From: Gentiana macrophylla | Lineage: Eukaryota > Streptophyta > Magnoliopsida > Gentianales > Gentianaceae | Direction: 5' to 3' | Assembly (NCBI GenBank): GCA_026214975.1 | Contig: JAOBSW010000974.1 | Coordinates: 1-64,000, forward strand | Length of the DNA: 64,000 nt | Shown: piece after piece, positions 56,020 to 64,000 of the stretch | How the letters are laid out: the number at the start of each line of letters is the position of its first letter | How positions within the stretch are numbered: the first letter of the stretch is position 1 | The notes under the pieces: model-generated | Told to the model about the DNA's origin: nothing | Database searches by the model: none | What the model saw: only the letters and a program-made list of their open reading frames with translations | Translations under genes and position numbers: made by a program

Positions 56020-57050
56020 TGTTAGGAACGTTTTATTTTGTTTTGATGATGGCCATACTAGCTGTTATAGCAAGCCTGAAATAAGTTAGAAATCTTTGTA
56101 TAAGTCTTTACTTAGAGTCTGACATGTTGTATAAGTTGAGTCAGACAAGTATTGTACTAGTTGGTAGGATGGCTAAGTAAAATAGAATTTCGGCAGAGTA
56201 AAAGCAGCCAAGTACCAGCAGAAAAGCATGAAGACATATGGTCTAACTTATAACCAGGGAAGTCTGTGATGACCTTGGATAAGTCTACGTTATATTTCAA
56301 GTGATGAAATTTATTGTTAAAAATGGTGTACACTGATCTCACTCAAATCAAAGATCAGTGAAGTACAAGAAATCTTGTAAACTCAAAGAAATCAAGAAAG
56401 CAATTAACCGGCAAAGTAAACCGCATATTACCTGAGTAAAGACAATGCAGTGAAGGAAGGGCAAAACGGCTAAGTCAGTAGAAACACTCAACCCTTCAAA
56501 CAACATTCTAGTAAAGGAACAACTGATTAGGGTATATCACTTATACTTATTCAGAACGTGAGATAACAAGGAAGATTCAGAGGATCAAGCATTAAATGCA
56601 TAATCAATCAAGAATCAAGCAAAGACAGATTTTGTGATAAACGTTAGGAGAAAATCTGGATCACTAAAATTAAGTAGAATATTATTAAGGGGGAATCAAG
56701 AATTAAATCAAGGATAATTTCCCACATTAAATAGCCAACAGACGAAAATTCAAATCATGGATTATCAAGCCTATAAATAGAAGGCATTTACAGACAGGAA
56801 AGACAACAAGTGATTCTGAAAAGAACAAGTAGAAACTCTGTCAATTTGAAAAGCCTTCTATCTGAACTTAAAGGACACATCCAGTGATCAACTCAGCAAA
56901 CCGAGCTAAATTCCAGATCAAGCACTGAGATTGATCAACTTAATCTGTGAATCAAATTCATACCAATCCAGCAACTGGATCAGAGTCATCTAAAAACGAG
57001 TTGTGTTTGTGATAGCTGCTAAAGGATTTGTTCCCAAGGAGCAGTTGAAG
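56020..57050 (+). repeat. Copia-9: family C LTR, plus strand, U5 truncated
   Basis: Starts TGTTAGGAACGTTTTATTTTG, then TTTTGATGATGGCCATAC. TATA box TATAAATA at 56772-56779. About 1,030 of about 1,430 bases are present, ending at 57050, where the Copia-10 LTR abuts. It is the same family as Copia-1 in the opposite orientation. Confidence 0.75.
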
Positions 57051-58792
57051 GTCCCTTGGAAAGGCTAACACAAGTTTAGAGGGGGGGGTGAATAAACTTG
57101 TCCCTAAAACTGGATTTAAAACAAATTAAGGTTCAGTTAAAACTTGTGTGGCGTTAAGCTTACTCAACTTAGTATAAGTCAATACTGACATATTCTTAGT
57201 TTAGCTAACTGGAAGCGGATTGATTTAGCCTTTAAGATATGTAAATTATCAGATAATTTCTTGAGTCAGTTTCTTGAAATTGTCGTAAATAAGAACTGAA
57301 TAATTATGACTGTAATAAAGTAAGTAAAAGCGTAAAGTAAATAAACAAGAATTATAGAGGTTCCAGGTGATGTAATCCTGTCAGTCCTCTCTGCCCCTGT
57401 GATGCGGAGGAAAATTCCACTAGAACTTCTTTGAGATGGCCCGGTTACAAAAAGTTCTAAACTAATAGTCCTTGACTAATCCCTAGCTTCACTATCTAAA
57501 CACTTGTAGAACAGGTAGAATTGATGCTCTTCAATTGTTTGAAACACTGGTCCTTAGAGGGTTGAATTGCCTCTTCACCAGCTCATCACAACCATAGTCT
57601 TCTTGACTACACTCACCTGTCCTTCACACCTTCTTTGTGTTTCACAGTCTAAACCTTTGATAGAATCAAAGTTGAGACTGGAATCAATAACTATGATTCA
57701 ATTGTGATTTGATGTTTTCTTCTAGATAAATAATTTATGCACAGCTCTGTATTTCTTCAAATGAATGATCTGTATCTTCGTTGAATGCTAATGAACACTT
57801 GAAGAAATTTCTTGATCTTGCAATTAAGTATTTAGCAGGAATTCTTTTAAATTGGATTTTCCCTCTTAATTTGATCTTTCTTGACTAGATTAATTCTTTT
57901 AATTCCTCCTGCTCTCCTCTTTTTTCTTTCTGATAGAGGTAGTCTATTTATAGGGGTTTATCTAACGGTCATGTTCCTTTGAGTTCAAATCCTTGTAGCC
58001 GTTAGTGGTCCTGCATTCTTTCTCGTACGTTTATGTCAGAACAGATAGATTATCCTTCAATCATAATTCTTGAATTGCAACGGTTGGATTTTTCTTTAGT
58101 TTGGTTAAAACATAGTTTCAAAATTGATTTACTGAGATCATTATCATTTCTCAGTTTGTAAGAGCTTTAACTGAGTCTTTACTCTTCTTCAACAATCAGT
58201 ACTCCAGCTTTCAACTGATTATAATTGACTTAATCAAAGTACATAATAAACAATTATCTTCTAAGAATTCATTGTCCTTATGATTCTTAGATCTACATAC
58301 AAGATCTATAAAGTTAGTTCAGGTCATCACAATCTTGCCTGAAGTCTAGCTTTACAGTCTCAACGTAGTCTTCATAACTGAGTTTGAACACTCAGTTCTT
58401 CAGTCTTCAATAACTGAGTCTGTGACCCTCAGTTCTTCATTAACTAAGTTTGAACCCTCAGTTCTTCAATCTTCTAGATAAGCCAACCGAGTTTGTGTCC
58501 CTCAGCGAACTTATCTTCTTCAGTTTCATATTGGTGTAGTCTGAGTCAATTTGACTAAATTCCAGTTTCTTGTTATCTCAGTTTCTAGTTATCTCAGTTC
58601 ACAATCTAGAAATATTACAGTGCTTGTCTGATTTAACTTATACAAATATCAGACTCTATTAAATCCTATACATTGATATCTAGACATCTTTTTTCTTTGC
58701 ACTATAACAGCTAGTTATGACACTTCATCAATGGGGTTTAAGAATAATGTATGTGATGAATCATCATCAAAACATAAATTTTATTTCCAACA
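57051..58792 (-). repeat. Copia-10 3' LTR (family B)
   Basis: From GTCCCTTGGAAAGG (TGTTG missing) to TTTCCAACA. TATA box at 57945-57952 (minus). Very similar to 31072-32886. Followed on the right by the minus-strand polypurine tract (58793-58806) and the end of a post-pol frame, so it is the 3' LTR of a minus-strand element. Confidence 0.82.
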
Positions 58793-58987
58793 ATTTCCCC
58801 CTTTTTGATGATGTCAATACCCTCCTTAAAAGCAATGCAAAAAGATAAAACAAGATATAGTAAATAACACAGTGAAGTGAGAAACTGAGAATTTATTGAT
58901 AACAGAGTTACAAAGTAAGGTAATAAAATACACATGATAAAAAGACCTAAAAAGGGCAGCTTCTTTTTACTTAAAAGTTAAGCTCAA

Positions 58988-59445
58988 TCAATTGTCATGA
59001 GCTTCTGCAACATTCCTCATAGCATTATTTGTTGTTGTGCTTTCGATTCCATGGATGCTTGCCCATATGTTCCATGATTCAGATAAATTATGCTTGCCGA
59101 AGAATTTGCTTTTGAAAAGAATAGCGAAAGTAAAGACAGATGTCATCAATCTTTCAGTGGTGGCTGTTTTCAGTGGACTTTGAACAAATTGAGGTTCAGC
59201 CTTTTCGATCTTATCTGATTCTTTATCCAAAGTACCATTCTTTTCCCATTTCTTAAGTTTGTTCCAGTAATGCATAAGAATCTTCTGCATATGTAGGAAT
59301 GTTTCTAGAGATTCTTCTCTTGATTCTCGTTCTCTGGCTAGTAGATTTTTGAATAAACTGTAGAGGCGAGAATCCAAGCCAATTCTTTTATCAGTTGGCT
59401 CTGAGAATTTAGTAATCAGCTCCATTTCCTCATCAGTGCATTCTC
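58988..59445 (-). pseudogene. Copia-10 post-pol accessory protein, C-terminal part
   Basis: About 152 codons open to the stop: TDEEMELITKFSEPTDKRIG, L-D-S-R-L-Y-S-L-F-K, HMQKILMHYWNKLKKWEKNG, E-R-L-M-T-S-V-F-T-F-A-I-L-F-K-S-K-F-F and I-H-G-I-E-S-T-T. It matches 47700-48170 (Copia-4) with many substitutions but no frame break, the best-kept copy of this end. The body is cut at 59445 by the Copia-11 LTR; the frame upstream of that (to 59485) belongs to the LTR. Its conserved open frame suggests past selection on this part; a dN/dS test would decide. Confidence 0.7.
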
Positions 59446-61690
59446 TGTGAGTATATTGGTTTTGATGATAACAACACATGATCACATTGGATCAATTGTG
59501 TGTATGTGTGAAAAGGCATGATTTCAACTCAAACATCACATAAGGCTAGAAATGGTAAGCCTCACTTGAAATGCATGATCACAAATCATGAGCTTAAATT
59601 GAGAATGTGATAGGGGCAAAATGGGAAAGGTGACCAAAGAGTTGACCTTAAGGGTAAATGGACATTTGACCTCAACTTACATTGTAACAACCTAAAATTG
59701 ATCCAAAACACATTAGGTTGGTATGAGAATCATCATAGGGTCAAATCAGGTGAAAGTAGGTCAAAAAGGGCAAATTGGGAATTTTGGGGGAAATGGTCCA
59801 AACTCACCTGAATGATGTGAAACATGTTTAATTATATTAATACACTTAGAATTGACCCTAATCATGCTTTAAGTTGTTCAATTTGATCAAAATTGAATTA
59901 GGTCAAAATTAGGGTTCATGTGATAAAAATCTGCTGAATTTTTTGGACTGTTTTTCACCCATGTTCACACCCCCATAACTTGCTCAATATTGAACCAAAT
60001 TGCATTATCTTTATATGGTTGGAAATATCAGAATTCAAGCTACAAAACTCATATATAATATCGCATTTTCATGCAACACAGAGCACACACCATGCTGAAC
60101 AAAAACGCATCAGATTGTGAAAGTCTGTGTTACAGCTTTCTGATGTGCTGATGTGTCACACTTTTGAGTACCCTATACTACTTGGAATGCGTTGAATTAT
60201 TTATATGTTATATATTGCATATAGGGGTACATTTTGTCTCAAGAAACTTTTGTGATTTAAGGTCTTTATCATAGCTAAAAGTTGACTACAAAATGCTTCA
60301 GTAAAACTGTCTGTCTGTGAGATAGTTGACTTGTAGTGTCTTTTTGAGTGACGGGTTCAACTCCAAATTAGCTGAAAATTTGAGGGATTATAGTTGAAAA
60401 TATTATGAGAATATTTCATTCTTTGATCATCTTGATTTGGACACGTGATCATATAGAAAATTTGAAGATAAACTTGTATTTATTTAAACTGTTTCCAAAA
60501 ATAGATAATTGATTTGATTGGGTTAATTAATTGAGATAAATCCGGTTGTATCAATTTGAATTGATTGGAAATAATGCTATTATCTATATATTACACGTTC
60601 TACTCAAGATTGATAGGGGCACAAGAGGTATTTTACAAGAAAAGAGGCTGCAACCCTAAAAATAGCTATATATGGGGCTGTTTGGTGTTAAACTTGGAGT
60701 GTAGCAGAAAAACTCGATTGATCCTCTCACAAATCGACTCCAAAGTGTTCATATACATGTTAGAGAGTGTGAGCAACAAATTTACAAGAGGGATCAAAGG
60801 CTGAATAAAAGTGAAACCTGATCAACAAAGCTGAACTTGATCGAGGTTGTCGCTGCACGCATCGTCAAGCTGTTGATGCATGATCGACTGTTATGCTGAA
60901 TGCTTTTCATTGAAGATCATCAATCAACTCTGTTGGGAAGTTAATTTATAGTTGTTATATGTTTTAACACGTTTATATAGCTTCCATGTGCTTATAATTG
61001 TTGAATCGAATCAGAAAGACGTAATCCTCGCCTGCATCTCACTGCTTGTGCTTGTGTTGTGGCCTGTTTGTGGACAGGTTGGTGAGTGTTTTTGAGAGGT
61101 GAGTCTTGTGTAGCTACTCTCAGTAGTGTGGTTTATCTTACTTACTTGTGTAGGGGTAGGATCAAGTGGATTAGGACTGTTTTAAAGGGTTAAAACAGTG
61201 GGATACTTAACAGTTTCTTAGGTAGGGCTGTTAAGGTTGTGTGTGGGTTATTGCTTGTTGTGTGTAGGGTCTTTGGTAGCATACACTTAATAAGAAAACC
61301 CCCCAGACGTAGGGCTAATTGCATTGGCAATTAGTTTGGCCGAACTGGGTAATCATTGTGGTGTTCCTTGCTTTTAATTTACACTTACACACACGTGATC
61401 GCAGCTTTTGGATGTTAACTTTGATTGCATGATTTGAATAAGTTAAACTCGTTTGATGAACAAACTTAAAACATGAAAGTGGTAGCTTGACATGAGAGGA
61501 AGAGAGCTGAATCGAAAAATTAGTGTTTAAAGCTTTGTAGTCACTTGAATAAGGTGATACAACTAGGTGTGTATGAAAACAAAGTGAAACGGGACATAGG
61601 TTGTTTCAAAACGATTTTAAAAGTTTTAAAGCACATTCAACCCCCTTCTGTGCCTTTACACCTAGCTAAGGATCCATATAGGACCTAACA
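59446..61690 (+). repeat. Copia-11 5' LTR (family D)
   Basis: About 2,245 bases from TGTGAGTATATTGG to ATAGGACCTAACA, immediately followed by a tRNA-iMet primer site. The start is supported by the exact loss of post-pol similarity at 59445 and by the SIRE-like phrase GGTTTTGATGATAACAACAC. A possible TATA box TATATATG is at 60667-60674. A 79-codon frame (60565-60804) overlaps it and is not credible as a gene. Partner LTR is not in the window. Confidence 0.72.
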
Positions 61691-61704
61691 ATTGGTATCA
61701 GAGC
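61691..61704 (+). other. Primer-binding site of Copia-11 (tRNA-iMet)
   Basis: ATTGGTATCAGAGC directly after CTAACA, the intact copia initiator-Met site. Confidence 0.85.
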
Positions 61705-62437
61705 GTGGTTGGCTTGAACACTAAGCATCTAGGTTGAAAGCCATTGCAATCAAAACTGTGAAACAGAAAATAGCTATCGTGATTTCTTTTGGCTAAACTG
61801 GTTATACATGTTTCCTTGAGTATTTATCTTATTGATCAGCATTATTGAACTTATATAAGCATATAGTAGCTTGTGTTATAGCCCCGAGATCTTCGTAATT
61901 TGAAACCATAAGTTGCATCTTGAACATGCTCGCTACTTGGTAAACTGCTCTGTAGTAGCTGTCTCACTTGATGAACTCAAAATTTCACCGTGCCTTTTGA
62001 ATTCTCTCCCGAGCATTTAGGTTTTTGTGTTATAAGGACTCTAACCATAAATTTTCAGCTTAATTGGATAAGTGTGTTGAGAGATTCACCAACACAAGTA
62101 AGTCGCCCTATCCTCGTGAATGTGATTATGCCATCGCATTTGCTTGACTCGAATTGTGTATTTTTGATTCCTTGTGTGCTTACCTATTTTATCAACCTTA
62201 TTAAACATATATAAGTATGTTGCACATATTCCATCACCCGATAGCTCAATTAGTCCACATTTGTACAAATTTGCCATAGTTGACCATTCAGCTTGATTTT
62301 TCCTATACTGTGGTATTTTTGGACTATTGACCTGGTGCTTAACTTCTATAAGGAATATAGGTGTGATATTTGTAATTATTGCCATATCTCGCACTTTACA
62401 CTTGGTCCTTGGGCTTTTATGTCCTGCTTTTTCAGAA
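61705..62437 (+). other. Copia-11 leader without recognisable coding sequence
   Basis: About 730 bases between primer site and first supported frame. Short frames (for example 61990-62214) have no copia gag features. It may be an untranslated leader; it is longer than the roughly 100 bases in Copia-2 and Copia-6. Confidence 0.4.
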
Positions 62438-63705
62438 ATGACAAAATGGCCACTAGAGCCTCACCGTGATGTACCTTCCACATTTGAGGCACAATACTAT
62501 GCCTGGCTTGAGGAAATATGTGGAGAAAAGTCAAAATTTCCGAGATGGAAAAGTTGGAGAAATTTGAAGAGTTGGACACTGTGTCTTTGGTAGATCCAGA
62601 TCTCGAGACATTTGAGGTAGCATGTGTTGCTCATAAGGTACTTGATGAAAACTCTATTATTAATGAATTTCTTGAAATGTTAATTGGTGAGCAACTTGAT
62701 AAATGTGTTGAGATTCATTCATCCATGCTGTCATGTGCTACAATTGATGCACCTATATGTGATGTGGTTGAAATAAGTCATAACCTATATGTTGATAGTT
62801 CCACAGAGATAACTGAAACCATTAAATTTGATGAATCTGATTATGACTCTGTATGGGATAATGTGCCATCAACTGCTGAAAAAGAGTTAAATGAAATGCA
62901 TGAAAATTATAGGCACTTGAGCTAAAGTATGATGACTCACTCAAAGTAAATGATAAATTGCATGCTAGGATTAATGAACTCACTTGTGAACCGGAAAACA
63001 TAAAATCTGCATGTCAAATCTATCTCGAGAGTCAACTTATTTTGGAAAAGATGATCGACACCATAGGATGCCTAATGATAAAACCGAATAGGCTATGGTG
63101 AATTATGTGATAAACTCGCTATGAATGCTATATCTCGTGAATGTTGAGTCCGTTGTTCAATGCACTATCTGCTTAAGATCGCAACATAATGCATGTGGAT
63201 CGCCCCATGAAGCATAAACGTTGGATACCTGTTAGGGACTTAAACAAAGGTAAATCTTTGTTGCATGCTAAACCGCTATATCTCGTGGTAAATGCTAAAC
63301 CAGCCATGCATGTTAATCCTTTGAGGAACATAAACCGAGAAAATCTGCTTTTATTGCTAAACTCGCTTATGTGAACAAAATGCATGCTAAATATGTTTAT
63401 GTGCCAAAATCATCTCGCTAGAGTCGTTAGTAATATTGTTCACCATGCATCTAATAGCCACATGTTTAATGTTGAAAATAAAAAGCTAAGGTTCCGAGGA
63501 TCCGTAAAAAGGATACCACTACGCTTTATGATTGCGGTACAATCTATGAAAAGGATCATCTTCCAGACTTGGAAGAAAGGTTGAAGAATGAGGATGCCGT
63601 TGGACTCCACTAATTCAAATTGCTCTAAGTGGGAGTTCCAAGAAAAGACCGAGCAAAGTTTGCTTGGAAAAAGAAAGGAAGAAAGGTCGTATGGTTTGTA
63701 GTCCG
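62438..63705 (+). pseudogene. Copia-11 first frame: unrecognised gag-position protein
   Basis: Starts MTKWPLEPHRDVPSTFEAQY at 62438. A shift near 62525 leads into 62518-62925 (EMEKLEKFEELDTVSLVDPD, then LDENSIINEFLEMLIGEQLD), and on to S-L-K-V-N-D-K-L-H-A-R-I-N-E-L and Y-L-E-S-Q-L-I-L-E-K-M-I near 62950-63050. Basic stretches follow: HVDRPMKHKRWIPVRDLNKG (63192) and K-A-K-V-P-R-I-R-K-K. None of the copia gag landmarks of the other elements is visible. It occupies the gag position after a copia primer site, and the E/K-rich helices resemble the extended gag C-terminus of SIRE-like elements. Function inferred from position only. Confidence 0.45.
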
Positions 63706-64000
63706 ACACCCTAAGTCTGTTTCAGGTCATAGGACCTAAGTTAATGAGACTAGTACTAAGGAAACAGGAAAGATAGACTCGCTGGTATAGCCGATATGGT
63801 TGCCATGCTATGTGTTTCTATGTTAGTGAGTATATGTTTTGATGATTCATGATCAATGATTACATGCATGCTAGATGTTGGTGAAATTTGCTAAATAATG
63901 GTGAAACTTGATTTTGAGATGAAAAATACATTTTAATGCATAAACTAAAATGAAGAAGATGATTTGAACTCTTGTTTCTTATATTCAATCATCTTGACAT
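63706..64000 (+). other. Copia-11 internal sequence to window edge, no frame recognised
   Basis: No supported frame. GTGAGTATATGTTTTGATGA at 63828 resembles the first 20 bases of the family D LTR, but nothing after it aligns, so I do not call a 3' LTR. Confidence 0.3.

Noticed and set aside
60565..60804. 79-codon plus frame as a small gene
   Set aside because: Lies fully inside the family D LTR, with no homologue in the window and no supporting signals.
63828..63848. Start of a Copia-11 3' LTR
   Set aside because: About 20 bases resemble the LTR start but the following 150 do not align, and no polypurine tract precedes it.
1..64000. CRISPR arrays, tRNA or rRNA genes, bacterial operons
   Set aside because: No regularly spaced short repeats, no cloverleaf candidates, and the only tRNA-like matches are retroelement primer sites. 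Everything else is eukaryotic repeat or plastid-derived.

Overview
This is a gene-poor stretch of a plant nuclear genome, most likely a eudicot and perhaps an asterid. It is built almost entirely of LTR retrotransposons. Pieces of plastid DNA (atpB with the atpB-rbcL spacer, petA, rpoA) sit among them as nuclear plastid inserts (NUPTs). I found no cellular protein gene, tRNA, rRNA or CRISPR array that I could support. Nearly every reading frame is broken, and I call them pseudogenes.

Layout. (1) 1-5394: right part of a non-autonomous LTR element with no pol (LARD copy L1, minus strand, tRNA-Asp primer site). (2) 5395-7783: N-terminal gag half, primer site and 5' LTR of a minus-strand SIRE-like Ty1/copia element (Copia-1). 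(3) 7784-8320: fragment of a plus-strand copia element (Copia-2). (4) 8321-9859: plastid atpB to rbcL start codon. (5) 9856-17744: short-LTR copia (Copia-3) arranged LTR-internal-LTR-internal-LTR. (6) 17745-22841: rest of Copia-1 (post-pol start, pol, C-terminal gag). (7) 22842-29281: second LARD copy (L2), with the left LTR, internal region and a truncated right LTR. (8) 29282-33589: unclassified repeat, GC-rich palindromic tract, post-pol fragments, a minus-strand LTR (Copia-5) and a small piece of petA. (9) 33590-47153: a structurally complete 13.6-kb SIRE-like element (Copia-6) with matching 5-bp target duplications (ATTTC), inserted into plastid petA DNA. (10) 47154-47645: inverted petA plus rpoA. 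(11) 47646-59445: stacked remnants of four or five related copia elements. (12) 59446-64000: 5' LTR, primer site and first frames of another copia-like family (Copia-11), running off the window.

The copia elements of several families share LTRs containing TTTTGATGATG near the 5' end, a GGCATCATCAAAAAGGGGG-type polypurine tract and a long coding region after RNase H. This is the Maximus/SIRE layout. The post-pol region is about 4 kb in Copia-6 and Copia-7. It encodes acidic, Lys/Glu-rich, coiled-coil-forming proteins in a constant order and is the most interesting coding content here.

Two points affect how the window should be read. First, Copia-1 gag is cut by a LARD at a site flanked by ATGAT, but its two halves lie in reversed order 17 kb apart. 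Either a roughly 25-kb block is duplicated in tandem or the assembly is wrong. Second, differences between repeat copies cluster at CAG/CTG sites. That fits base-calling errors at CHG-methylated cytosines (or a real mutational process), so some frameshifts may not be biological.
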